Positions 15,844-24,053 of a DNA stretch of 37,333 nt are shown here, one piece after another. The stretch lies in assembly GCA_002315325.1 (NCBI GenBank), contig DCGU01000043.1, positions 1 to 37,333 of the forward strand, written 5' to 3'. Each line of letters opens with the position of its first letter. Position 1 is the stretch's first letter. The position numbers and the translations under genes were made by a program. This stretch comes from Clostridiales bacterium UBA1770. GTDB lineage: Bacteria; Bacillota; Clostridia; Oscillospirales; CAG-272. The notes under the pieces were generated by a model. That model was not told where the DNA came from. It made no database searches and was given only the letters and a program-made list of their open reading frames with translations.

Positions 15844-17778
15844 TTATTGCCAAGGATTCGTGGTCTGTCCGTCGGGCATTTGTCCCGGTACCCCTTGCTG
15901 CATTTGGCCGTTCGCGTTACCAAGTCCCAGCAAATTCTGCACGTCCTGCAGCGTCGCGGTATCAGAAAGCGCTGCAACGGATGCTTTAAAGGAAGTGATG
16001 TCAAAGTCTTGTCCGAAGGCTTGCGTACCATCGGGGGTGAATTGGCCTTGCGTACCGCCTTGCTGCATTTGTCCGCCCTGTTGCATCTGCCCATCTGGCT
16101 GGAACTGGCCTTGCGTGCCGCCTTGCTGCATTTGTCCGCCCTGTTGCATCTGCCCACCTGGCTGGAACTGGCCTTGTGCGCCGCTTTGCTGCGTTTGTCC
16201 GTCAGGATTGAATTGCCCCTGGTTACCGCCGGGTTGCGACTGTCCGCCTTGATTGAAATTGCCAACCCCCAGCAGGTTCAGCACATCCTGCAGTGTTGCG
16301 TCATCGCCCAGCGCCGCTACGGATTCTTTAAACGATTTGATATCAAACGTTTGGCTGAACGGGTCTGTTCCACCCGGTGTGAACTGTTCCTGATTGCCGC
16401 CGGGGAAACCTTGACCGCCGCCCATGTTTTCACGAATGATGTCACCCGCTTTATAGGATTGCGTCTGACCGTCAATGATAACGGTACCGCCGTTGTAGTA
16501 AGCGCCGTCCTCGCTGTCCAGGGCACTGTCAGGTGCCGTAACGCCGTTGACAGAAAGTGTACCGCCGTTGATAACGATATAACCGTTGGAGTCAATACCG
16601 TCGCCTTCTGCGCCCTGTGCAGGGTTCAGCGTCAAATAACCGCCGTTCATAAAGAACACCGACACGTTATCTTCGTTGACGTTCGTACCGTCGTCTTGGG
16701 AGTCGATATAGATTTTACCGCCGTTGACCTGCAGATGCAGTTCACTGTCCATACCCTCGAAGGAGGATACGACGTGCAGAATACCGTCCCCGCTGTTGCC
16801 GCCGGTGACCGTCATGGTCATAAAGGAATAGAACGCAGCGTCGGTTTTACGGTATTTCTTTTGCGTTTGTACGCCGTTTGTAACGGTCTCATCCTTGTAT
16901 TTTGTCTTGAGCATACGATAGACGTTTTGGCCGTCAATCGTGTTCACGGAACCGTCAGCCACAACGACGTTAGCACCGGTATTCGTTAATACGACGTTTT
17001 GGGAATGCGTTTCTTCATCTTCCCAGGTGTTATGACATTCGTACACGTTTTCAAATATCAAACCGGGTGCCACGGTGCAGGTGATTTCGGCACCGTTGAG
17101 GACCAACGTTACGACAGCCGTTTCATCGGTGAAGGCGTCTTCGCCCAAATCGACGGAAATTTGGCCGTTCCACGTGCCTTCCAAGATATACGTGCCGGCT
17201 TCATTAATGTGCAATACTTTGTTTTGGGCAGCTTCCGTTTCGGAATGCATCATTTGCGTGGGAATGCTGCTGTCCATACCTTGGAAGCAGGGGAGCGTGG
17301 CAAAAATATAGGCGTTATTCTCACCGTCTGTGTAATAATATGCCCATTCGGTTTCCCCGTCATAGGTGACTTTTTGGAAGTCGGACGTCGGCAATTCCGG
17401 GTAGTATTCCAGGTCGTTGTCAACGTAGAAAGCAGGCAATTCCTCCGGCAAAGAACCGGTGTAGTAAACGGCAGGGGCATTTTTTACGTCTTTGTGGGTC
17501 GCGGATGGGTCACAATGCCACGTGTAATCATACACAGGAAGGGCAGTGCCGTCAATCGTCGCCGTATCCCCGTTCAGTACGATGATTTTGGCATCCGTAT
17601 AGACGGTCTGTGCATTGCCTTGTTTTGTGGTATAATCGACGGTTTCCGTCTGATCCTGCATGTCTTGTTTGCCGGTGGGGTCTTGGTCGTCTTTTTCAAC
17701 GTTACCGCATCCAACGGTCGAAATAACAAGTGTAAGTAATAGTAAAATGGAGAGCGCAATCTTGAATGTTTTTTGCAT
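15844..17778 (-). CDS. Lipoprotein with carbohydrate-binding (Cthe_2159/DUF4353-like) domain and Gln/Gly-rich repeats
   Basis: 644-residue predicted surface lipoprotein. Signal peptide MQKTFKIALSILLLLTLVIS, lipobox STVGC. Residues about 190-460 match the carbohydrate-binding, Ca-binding beta-helix type known from Clostridium thermocellum Cthe_2159: GTYILEGTWNGQISVDLGED, VVLNGAEITC-like strands, then VNGGKIYIDSQDDGTN and GAEGDGIDSNGYIVINGGTL. Cthe_2159 relatives bind acidic plant polysaccharide. After residue 460 comes a Gln/Gly/Pro-rich region holding two copies of a 30-residue helical module (about 476-506 and 591-621; both read FDIxSFKxSVAALxDxATLQDV) and tandem QMQQGG repeats. No wall anchor at the C-terminus. 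Ribosome site AAGGAGG. Polysaccharide adhesion is inferred. Confidence 0.82.
   Translation of the reverse strand: MQKTFKIALSILLLLTLVISTVGCGNVEKDDQDPTGKQDMQDQTETVDYTTKQGNAQTVYTDAKIIVLNGDTATIDGTALPVYDYTWHCDPSATHKDVKNAPAVYYTGSLPEELPAFYVDNDLEYYPELPTSDFQKVTYDGETEWAYYYTDGENNAYIFATLPCFQGMDSSIPTQMMHSETEAAQNKVLHINEAGTYILEGTWNGQISVDLGEDAFTDETAVVTLVLNGAEITCTVAPGLIFENVYECHNTWEDEETHSQNVVLTNTGANVVVADGSVNTIDGQNVYRMLKTKYKDETVTNGVQTQKKYRKTDAAFYSFMTMTVTGGNSGDGILHVVSSFEGMDSELHLQVNGGKIYIDSQDDGTNVNEDNVSVFFMNGGYLTLNPAQGAEGDGIDSNGYIVINGGTLSVNGVTAPDSALDSEDGAYYNGGTVIIDGQTQSYKAGDIIRENMGGGQGFPGGNQEQFTPGGTDPFSQTFDIKSFKESVAALGDDATLQDVLNLLGVGNFNQGGQSQPGGNQGQFNPDGQTQQSGAQGQFQPGGQMQQGGQMQQGGTQGQFQPDGQMQQGGQMQQGGTQGQFTPDGTQAFGQDFDITSFKASVAALSDTATLQDVQNLLGLGNANGQMQQGVPGQMPDGQTTNPWQ
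16048..16236 (-). repeat. 63-bp tandem repeat inside the lipoprotein gene
   Basis: Units of 63 bases at 16048-16110 and 16111-16173 are almost identical, and a diverged third begins at 16174. Each encodes 21 residues built of Gln, Gly and Met (GQFQPDGQMQQGGQMQQGG). In-frame, so copy number can change without breaking the gene. Confidence 0.85.
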
Positions 17779-17858
17779 GATAAAAGCCTCCTTGTTTTAT
17801 GACGTTAGTATACTATTATTATGTGATAGGGTACGGTAACAAATGTGAAGACCATATG

Positions 17859-17898
17859 AAATGGGCGGTTCGTTCTGTGAAGAAACGCCCGCCCATTT
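17859..17898 (-). terminator. Probable terminator of the glycosidase operon
   Basis: AAATGGGCGG at 17859-17868 pairs with CCGCCCATTT at 17889-17898 (10 base pairs, 20-base loop), 11 bases after the stop of the minus-strand glycosidase. The T-tract on the exit side is only three bases. Confidence 0.7.
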
Positions 17899-17908
17899 AA
17901 ATATTAGT

Positions 17909-19885
17909 TTAAATCGTACCTTCGTACGTATTACCGAAGCGGTCAATCAGTCCGTGATATTCAGCACCCTTCCATTGTGCCGGAACCGCACTTTCGACAG
18001 CTGTTTCTTCGTTATAATCGTAATCGCAAACGAATGCGTCGTTTACGGCTTGTAAATACAAGCCGTGCGTCGTGACGTAATAGGGAACTTCGGGGCAATG
18101 ACTGGATTCTAAGAAGGAAAGGCCTTCCGGGTCCTGATACGTTTTGTCATCGGCACGGTGTAATTCGCGGTATAACTCGTTTGCGTCGTGCATATGACTT
18201 GCTGCCAGCCAAAACGTTGCCAACGTCCAGCCATGGTAAACGTTTTTCTGCGAATCGGTACAAATGAAAGCGCGCTTTTCATAGGCATTGACTTCCGTCT
18301 CGGCAAGGTTTTCTGCCGGCAGGAAAATCAAAGGATTAAGCTGAACCGGGTGCTTTTCGCGTCCCCAAGCGTCGTGGGGCATGCCTTCACTGGTGCGATA
18401 AAGACCTGTTTCTTTGTCCAACAGGTTATCAAATGCCAACCCGTCTTCCAAATATTCGTCGTAATCGTGCATGCCAAGACGCGAGCAAATCCAAAACGTA
18501 TACCGTGCCGCATACAGGGCACATAAATAGTTTTTGCAGTTCGGCTCGGCAAACTCGTCCTGTGACATGGAAGGCGTCACCAGCAAACTCCAATGGGTTC
18601 CTTCTTTAAACAGGTGAGAAGCGTAAAACTCGGCAGAAGCGCGAATGACAGGCAATGCCGCATGGATTGTAAAATCGGGATCCTTGAGATACAGTGCCGT
18701 CTCGTATGCCATACGGGCCGGATAGGCGGCATTGTGAATTTCGTATTGGCAGGCATTCGGTGCGCCCTCACCGTCAGGAAACATGTTGCCGTGGTCGCCG
18801 ATGGGAAATTCCCATGCCCACATCACACCGCGTCCGCCGTAGATGCGTGCGGAGTCTTTGGCAGATACCTCTAACGAACGGGCATACCGTTCCACGATAG
18901 AACGGCAAATATCAACGTGGCCCAAACGCAAAAGGGCGGGAACGATATAGGAAACGTCCTGCGGGAAATGGAAGCGCCAACCATAACCGCTCCACCCCAT
19001 CGGGGCGGAAGGTTGCGAATTGTCAGGCGCAAAGGAGCATAGAACGTAATACAGGGAGCGTGCCCACATTTTTTGGGCAAACTCATCAGGAATGTTGACG
19101 TACGCTTCGCCGTAGCGTTTTTGCCAGCCGGCTGTACTCATGTCGTACCAATCGTCAACGGCACGCGGTGCGGCCAACTGTGTTTCCACTTCGGCAAAGC
19201 GTTTTTCGTTACCGGCACCAATCAATAATAAATGACGGCCGAAATCACCCGAAAAATGCAAATGCAGGCCGTCTTCCTTTTGTAAAAGCGAAATTTTGCC
19301 GCCTTCGGAAACGGTGGTGATTTTGATTTTCGTAACAACGGTGCCGGTATCCACAAGGAAACCGTTATCGGTCGGCGTTGCCGTAGGGTGCCACACTTGG
19401 TTGTACGAACCTTTAACCTCTGTGACGGGACACAACAAAATATCCGGCATCTCACCGTCATAAATCAGCGTAAGTCCCAGTACGTCGCGCATATAGGGAT
19501 GGAAAGAGGCGGACAGTGAAACGCTCGTGCCGTCCTGCAGCACGTAATTCGTTGACAGATTCCCCGTATACAGGTCAAGTTCCTGTTCGTAATCTTCTTT
19601 TTTGTCAATTATCGGCAGTTGGGCAAACTTTAATTGATACAGCCCAAGCCAAAAGTCCATACCGAATTTGCCGTGGATATAATGGTCTTGGTGCATGAAA
19701 CGGGTTGCATCGGTGATACGGCTGCCGTCCGGCCATGCAGCGGCACAGGTCTGTTCCTGCATCAGTCCGTATCCATCAAAGCAGGCGCCGCAGGTGCCGG
19801 AACCTAAATACAGCGGCAGGCATTCCTTCGCGGGGAAAGTCTCTCTTTCAACGTTGCCGAGATATAAAGCATCGGAAATACTCAT
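17909..19885 (-). CDS. Predicted six-hairpin glycosidase (GH65/clan GH-L-like)
   Basis: 658-residue cytosolic protein without signal peptide. An N-terminal beta-sandwich (about 1-260) with the DLYTGNLSTNYVLQDG segment precedes a helical (alpha/alpha)6-like barrel. The barrel has WRFHFPQDVSYIVPALLRLGHVD-type first-hairpin sequence near residue 305-330 and CQYEIHNAAYPARMAYETAL near 380-400, which resembles the GH65 EIH block where Glu is the general acid. This supports a glycosidase or phosphorylase acting on an alpha-glycoside, but the exact family is uncertain and GH95/GH142-like alternatives exist. The start has AAAAAGGGG upstream. It is the last gene of an operon with uracil-DNA glycosylase and an AEC transporter. 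Confidence 0.68.
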   Translation of the reverse strand: MSISDALYLGNVERETFPAKECLPLYLGSGTCGACFDGYGLMQEQTCAAAWPDGSRITDATRFMHQDHYIHGKFGMDFWLGLYQLKFAQLPIIDKKEDYEQELDLYTGNLSTNYVLQDGTSVSLSASFHPYMRDVLGLTLIYDGEMPDILLCPVTEVKGSYNQVWHPTATPTDNGFLVDTGTVVTKIKITTVSEGGKISLLQKEDGLHLHFSGDFGRHLLLIGAGNEKRFAEVETQLAAPRAVDDWYDMSTAGWQKRYGEAYVNIPDEFAQKMWARSLYYVLCSFAPDNSQPSAPMGWSGYGWRFHFPQDVSYIVPALLRLGHVDICRSIVERYARSLEVSAKDSARIYGGRGVMWAWEFPIGDHGNMFPDGEGAPNACQYEIHNAAYPARMAYETALYLKDPDFTIHAALPVIRASAEFYASHLFKEGTHWSLLVTPSMSQDEFAEPNCKNYLCALYAARYTFWICSRLGMHDYDEYLEDGLAFDNLLDKETGLYRTSEGMPHDAWGREKHPVQLNPLIFLPAENLAETEVNAYEKRAFICTDSQKNVYHGWTLATFWLAASHMHDANELYRELHRADDKTYQDPEGLSFLESSHCPEVPYYVTTHGLYLQAVNDAFVCDYDYNEETAVESAVPAQWKGAEYHGLIDRFGNTYEGTI

Positions 19886-19911
19886 TTTTGCCCCTTTTTA
19901 AACGATAAAAA

Positions 19912-20895
19912 TTATAAAAGCGAATTGATCACGGTGTTGGCCATCAAAACAACGAGCGGCAGCGTTGCGCAGCTGAGCAGCGTCGTTAAGCCGACTTCTT
20001 GAGATGCTAAATCAGGGGATACGTTGTACAAATCGCCGAGCATGGAAATGGTGCTGGCAGCGGGGAAGGAGGACATCAGCGTTAACAAAAGCACCAAATC
20101 GGCATTTAACAGGCCCATTTTCGCAAAAAGGCATCCGATTACACAGACGATGGCCGGAAAAACAAGCAAACGAACGGCGCCAACGTAGTAGGCACTCAGA
20201 TTGTTAAACAATGATTTTAAGGGTTTTGTGGCAATTAAGGCACCGGTGACCAACAGGGAAATCGGCGTGCAAAGACTGCTGAGATATTCACCCATACCGA
20301 CCACGGCGCCGAGAACGGCATTGTTTAAAAATCCCGGGAACGGAATGTTCAAAAGATATATAATTAAACCGATGGTAACCGGAACCGTTCCGTAGTTGAT
20401 AATAATCTTTTTCCAGGTCAGTTTGATATCGTCGCGTCCGCGTGCCAGGATGGCAATACCCCAGGACCATAGGAACAAATGGAAGCCGATGATATAAAAT
20501 CCGCCCATAAACCGGCCTATGCTGCCGTAGATGGATTCCAAAACAGGGAACCCGAGAAAGCCGCAGTTCGCAAAAATCATAACGAACTCACCGATTTTAC
20601 GGTCATCCGGTTTTTTTATGAAACGAGCCAGACCAAAGGCAAGTACGCACAGAAATGCATGTGCGCAAATGCCGAGCAAAGTGACTTTTCCGGCAAGCTT
20701 TAGGTTTTCGGTTGTACATTCGGCGGTGGCGATTGAATTGATAATCAAAAAGGGTTGCGCAATTTTGATAATCAGGGCCGATAAACCTTTGGAGGACGTG
20801 TCGGTGATGATTTTCAGTTTACGGCATACGTAACCGCAAACCAGCATCAAAAACATGGTGCCGACTACAGAATAAAATGCAGATAAATCCGTCAT
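19912..20895 (-). CDS. AEC (auxin efflux carrier) family transporter
   Basis: 327-residue membrane protein with about ten hydrophobic segments, of the AEC family, whose bacterial members move organic acids such as malate or malonate. Recognisable parts are the start FYSVVGTMFLMLVCGYVCRK, the crossover helix region IFANCGFLGFPVLESIYG and the C-terminal TLMSSFPAASTISMLGDLY. The frame extends upstream to 21069, but the ATG at 20895 gives the canonical N-terminus and is preceded by AAAGAAAGG. It lies 38 bases after the DNA glycosylase gene and 26 bases before the glycosidase. Substrate unknown. Confidence 0.93.
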   Translation of the reverse strand: MTDLSAFYSVVGTMFLMLVCGYVCRKLKIITDTSSKGLSALIIKIAQPFLIINSIATAECTTENLKLAGKVTLLGICAHAFLCVLAFGLARFIKKPDDRKIGEFVMIFANCGFLGFPVLESIYGSIGRFMGGFYIIGFHLFLWSWGIAILARGRDDIKLTWKKIIINYGTVPVTIGLIIYLLNIPFPGFLNNAVLGAVVGMGEYLSSLCTPISLLVTGALIATKPLKSLFNNLSAYYVGAVRLLVFPAIVCVIGCLFAKMGLLNADLVLLLTLMSSFPAASTISMLGDLYNVSPDLASQEVGLTTLLSCATLPLVVLMANTVINSLL

Positions 20896-20933
20896 GGGAA
20901 TGCCTTTCTTTGGTGAAATTAGTAATAATAACG

Positions 20934-21488
20934 TTATGCGTTCAGTTCTTTCAGCTTTGCCGCAATGGCTTTCATATCTTCCAACATGTCTTCTTTGCGG
21001 CGCGGGTCGCGTAAAAGAGCTGCCGGGTGGAAAACAGCGGTCATCCAAATGCCACCCTTCAGTACCCATTGACCGTGTTCCGCACTGATTTTATAATCCG
21101 GCTTGATGATGCGCATGGCAGCGATTCGGCCCAAACATACGATGACCTTCGGGCGGACAAGACGTGTCTGCTCCCGCAAATAGGCAATGCAGGCGTCCTC
21201 TTCTTCCGGCAGCGGGTCGCGGTTTTTGGGCGGGCGGCATTTTAAAATGTTGGCAATGTATACGTCTTCGCGTTTTAAATCGACGGCAAAAAGGTATTTG
21301 TCCAGCAGCTGCCCGGCGCGGCCGACAAACGGTGTGCCGGATAGGTCCTCTTGCTCGCCGGGGGCTTCACCGACAAACATCAAATCGGCTTCGCGGTTTC
21401 CGGTGCCGAAGACGGTATTCGTTTTTGTTTCGCACAGGGAACAACCCTTGCATGATTGGCAGGTACATTCCAGTTCTTCCCACGTCAT
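20934..21488 (-). CDS. Family 4-type uracil-DNA glycosylase, Fe-S
   Basis: 184-residue DNA repair enzyme that removes uracil arising from cytosine deamination. Family 4 features: motif 1 GEAPGEQED at residues 40-48, the HPAALLRDP motif near 157-165, and four cysteines for a [4Fe-4S] cluster (C13, C16, then LKC and EDAC about 85 and 100). Two ATGs compete: at 21494 the AAGGAG site is only one base away, whereas at 21488 it is seven bases away, so I choose 21488. First gene of a three-gene minus-strand operon; nothing links its function to the transporter and glycosidase behind it. Confidence 0.93.
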   Translation of the reverse strand: MTWEELECTCQSCKGCSLCETKTNTVFGTGNREADLMFVGEAPGEQEDLSGTPFVGRAGQLLDKYLFAVDLKREDVYIANILKCRPPKNRDPLPEEEDACIAYLREQTRLVRPKVIVCLGRIAAMRIIKPDYKISAEHGQWVLKGGIWMTAVFHPAALLRDPRRKEDMLEDMKAIAAKLKELNA

Positions 21489-21519
21489 AAGCATTCTCCT
21501 TAAAAAAACAGTACGCTAA

Positions 21520-21548
21520 AGTATACCATATATATAAGAAAAAAACAA
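21520..21548 (-). promoter_or_regulatory. Promoter of the uracil-DNA glycosylase operon
   Basis: On the minus strand TGGTATACT forms an extended -10 box (TATACT at 21525-21520) with TTGTTT 17 bases upstream (21548-21543). It is back to back with the promoter of the alkyltransferase gene. Confidence 0.6.
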
Positions 21549-21569
21549 CTGTCCTGCCTTTGTCAATAC

Positions 21570-21598
21570 TTGTATTTTGGCGTTTATTATGTTATAAT
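21570..21598 (+). promoter_or_regulatory. Promoter of the alkyltransferase gene
   Basis: Extended -10 TGTTATAAT (TATAAT at 21593-21598) with a weak -35, TTGTAT at 21570-21575, 17-base spacer. It gives a leader of about 45 bases before the first start codon. Confidence 0.65.
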
Positions 21599-21648
21599 TC
21601 GAATGAAAAAATCGGAAAATAAGCAGTTTCTGCGAATTTTGAGGGCAA

Positions 21649-22233
21649 ATGATGGATTTTAATTTTGATATGAATGACGACCTCGGTATTGCCGGCGTCG
21701 GTCACGATATGGGCATATCCGTGGAAGTGGATATGTTCTATACAGCAAAGTATGAATCCCCCCTGGGGCAAATCACGCTCGTCTTTCTTGGTGAGACTTT
21801 GACGGGATTGTGGTTCAGTGACGAAGATAAGGTGTCCTTTTCTCCGGACGGCCCCGTGACGGATGAAGCACCGGACGTGTATGAGAAGACGGTTGCCTGG
21901 CTGGATGCCTATTTCGGCGGGGCAAAACCGGGCAAAATGCCGCTCGTCAGCGCAGTCGGTTCTTCCTTTCAGGAAAGCGTTTGGAAATTGGTGCAAAAGA
22001 TACCGTTCGGCACAACGCAATCCTACGAGGAAATCGCACAAAAACTGGCTGAAACGGGACGGGCCGCATCGGCACAGGCTGTCGGCGGTGCAGTTTCCCG
22101 CAATCCGATTAAGCTGTTGATTCCGTGTCATCGTGTCATCGCCTCAAACGGTGAGCTGACCGGGTATGCCGGCGGGTTGGAACGCAAACAAAAACTATTG
22201 GATTTGGAAAAGAAAACGCTTGGAAATGCATAA
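21649..22233 (+). CDS. ogt: Methylated-DNA-protein-cysteine methyltransferase
   Basis: Suicide DNA repair protein that takes the alkyl group from O6-alkylguanine onto its own cysteine. The active site PCHRVI is visible near residue 160, with the helix-turn-helix and arginine finger region FGTTQSYEEIAQKLAETGRA before it and LTGYAGGLERKQKLLDLE after. Family members of the Ogt type usually begin like MFYTAKYESPLG; that Met is residue 29 here (ATG at 21733). The 28 residues before it are acidic and lack homology I recognise. GAGGG lies before the first ATG, but GGAAG precedes 21733, so the shorter 166-residue form is a real alternative. Monocistronic, closed by a strong terminator. Confidence 0.93.
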   Translation: MMDFNFDMNDDLGIAGVGHDMGISVEVDMFYTAKYESPLGQITLVFLGETLTGLWFSDEDKVSFSPDGPVTDEAPDVYEKTVAWLDAYFGGAKPGKMPLVSAVGSSFQESVWKLVQKIPFGTTQSYEEIAQKLAETGRAASAQAVGGAVSRNPIKLLIPCHRVIASNGELTGYAGGLERKQKLLDLEKKTLGNA

Positions 22234-22242
22234 AACGTATAC

Positions 22243-22275
22243 AAAGGCACCGTGAAATCATTTCACGGTGCCTTT
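22243..22275. terminator. Bidirectional rho-independent terminator
   Basis: A perfect 15-base-pair inverted repeat, AAAGGCACCGTGAAA and TTTCACGGTGCCTTT, with a 3-base loop. It separates the convergent alkyltransferase (+) and ABC permease (-) genes. Confidence 0.92.
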
Positions 22276-22302
22276 GACGTAGTTATATAATGTATTTCTC
22301 TT

Positions 22303-23085
22303 TTAGCCATTTTTCCCAAAACGGTTTTCAATTTTGCGGAAGGTCAGCATAATAACTTTTTCAAGAGCAATGCTCAAAAGAATGACAAGCAAGGTCCAGG
22401 CAAACAAATCCGTCGTTTCCATGTACGTTTTGGATTCAAAGATATTTGTGCCGATGGAACGTACCGGTACGGTCAGGACCTCGGCAGCGATGCCTGCCTT
22501 CCAACCGAGCCCGATGGAAGCACGTACAGCGGAAAAGAAATACGGCAAGGCTGCCGGGAGATAGTTGTGTTTCCATCGCTTGAGCCCGGTTACCCCATAC
22601 ACGCGTGCCACTTCCAACAGAGCCGGGTTCGACGATGCAAGGCCTGTTTTGACGTTATGCCACACAATCGGCACGACCATTAAAAAGGTTATGATAATCG
22701 GCACGGAATCACGTCCGATCCATAAAAGGACCAATATGATGAAGGATGCGACCGGCGTTGCTTTGATGACAGTCATCATGGGGGAGAGCAGGGTATCAAA
22801 CGTTTTGAATCGGAAACAAACGGCTGCCAGAAGACACCCTGCGACAATGCCGCAGATAAGGCCCGAAGCAATGCGTAAAAACGTGGCGCCTGTCGCCAAC
22901 CAAAACGTTTTTTCGATGGCGAGTTCCACCAAGCGCCCAAACGCAGCAAGGGGACTCGGCAACAATAAGGGTTTATTGATCATTGCCGCGGCTGCAGCCC
23001 AGATGCCTATCCAAAATAAGATGGCGGCAGTCCGAATCAGGAAGCGGGCGGCGGTCGTTTTTGCCTTTTTGTTACTTTTCATCAT
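22303..23085 (-). CDS. ABC transporter permease, TauC/SsuC type
   Basis: 260-residue membrane subunit of an importer in the nitrate/taurine/sulfonate/thiamine-precursor class. About six helices follow a basic N-terminus. The family block PSPLAAFGRLVELA is near residue 43, ATPVASFIILVLLWIGRDSV near 110-130, and the EAA-type loop EVARVYGVTGLKRWKHNYLP near 158-177. Its ATG overlaps the stop of the binding protein gene by 4 bases (23082-23085). It is the last gene of the operon: the terminator follows and there is no ATPase gene, which TauB/SsuB-type systems normally have next to the permease. Confidence 0.93.
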   Translation of the reverse strand: MMKSNKKAKTTAARFLIRTAAILFWIGIWAAAAAMINKPLLLPSPLAAFGRLVELAIEKTFWLATGATFLRIASGLICGIVAGCLLAAVCFRFKTFDTLLSPMMTVIKATPVASFIILVLLWIGRDSVPIIITFLMVVPIVWHNVKTGLASSNPALLEVARVYGVTGLKRWKHNYLPAALPYFFSAVRASIGLGWKAGIAAEVLTVPVRSIGTNIFESKTYMETTDLFAWTLLVILLSIALEKVIMLTFRKIENRFGKNG

Positions 23086-24053
23086 TTATTCTCATAATAA
23101 AAATCGTCATCCGGCATTTGACCGCCGACGGACGCAGGGTTGACGGCATACAGGGCCTCTAAAAACGGCTGCAGAGACGTTTTGACGTCTTTGCCGGTGA
23201 TACAGCATAAATTACAGCGGGGGATAGCGTTCTCGGCAATCTTTGCCTTTGTCAGATTCAATGCCTCAATCATTACTCCGGCCTCCGCGTGATTTTCATT
23301 GACAAAAGCAACGCTGTCTTCATATGCGGTCAAAAAAGCGCGCAGACGTTGCGGATGATTTTCAATAAATTCGGTACGGGCGACAAGACACCCCTGTACC
23401 AACGTGCCTGTTGTGCCCGAGGCTGCATCCCATGCCTGCGTCAGATTGATGGCAGCGGACAGCGACGCGTTGGCATTGAGTGCCACGGTAACCATCGGTT
23501 CCGGCAAAACGGCAATGCCGACGCTGCCTGCAACGAGAGCAGAACGTAATTCTGCCGGCTGTGCATACGTTGTATCAACGTCGACGTTGACGCCACTCTT
23601 GGCACATATTGCTTTGAAAATAAACGACGGGTTTTGGGCAGGCACGTAAATCGTTTGGCCTTCCAAATCCTGTAGAGTGCGAACGTAAGCGTGCGCTTCG
23701 TCAGTAACCACGTACAACACGCCTAGCGTATTTAGGGCAATGACCTGCACACCTCCGTTTGTTTTTTGATATAAGTTTGCGGCGGCATTGGTCGGCAGGG
23801 CACCGATATCCACGGTGCCGTTGACCAGCCCCGCCATAATTTCGGATGCATCGGATTCTATGGTAAAATTCATCTGTGTTTCATTGGTGTCTTTTGACAT
23901 CAGGAACGCAGCGCCGTACGCGGTCGAACCGTTCAAAACGCTGACGTTAATCACGGTGGTGTCTTGACTTTGGGCACCGCAAGCACAGAGACAACCGAGC
24001 AGGACAATGTTAATTAAAAAAGATACGATGGATAAAATAATGCGTTTTTTCAT
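23082..24053 (-). CDS. ABC transporter substrate-binding lipoprotein, TauA/SsuA/ThiY type
   Basis: 323-residue extracellular binding protein. The signal peptide ends in a Cys-rich lipobox region (LLGCLCACG). The mature part has the periplasmic-binding-like pattern of the NMT1/SsuA group: VINVSVLNGSTAYGAAFLMS, VNGTVDIGALPTNAAANLYQ, DLEGQTIYVPAQNPSFIFKA and VAGSVGIAVLPEPMVTVAL. The ligand cannot be told; this group binds sulfonates, nitrate, thiamine precursors and others. A Cys-rich stretch near the C-terminus (PRCNLCCITGKD) is unusual for a secreted protein and could bind metal (inference). It overlaps the regulator upstream and the permease downstream by 4 bases each. Confidence 0.9.
   Translation of the reverse strand: MKKRIILSIVSFLINIVLLGCLCACGAQSQDTTVINVSVLNGSTAYGAAFLMSKDTNETQMNFTIESDASEIMAGLVNGTVDIGALPTNAAANLYQKTNGGVQVIALNTLGVLYVVTDEAHAYVRTLQDLEGQTIYVPAQNPSFIFKAICAKSGVNVDVDTTYAQPAELRSALVAGSVGIAVLPEPMVTVALNANASLSAAINLTQAWDAASGTTGTLVQGCLVARTEFIENHPQRLRAFLTAYEDSVAFVNENHAEAGVMIEALNLTKAKIAENAIPRCNLCCITGKDVKTSLQPFLEALYAVNPASVGGQMPDDDFYYENK

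Noticed and set aside
16048..16236. Possible CRISPR array
   Set aside because: The 63-base repeats are contiguous without spacers, in frame and encode Gln/Gly-rich sequence.
15847..16989. 380-codon plus-strand frame across the repeat region
   Set aside because: Antisense to the lipoprotein gene. The Leu/Ala-rich translation merely mirrors the Gln/Gly repeats.
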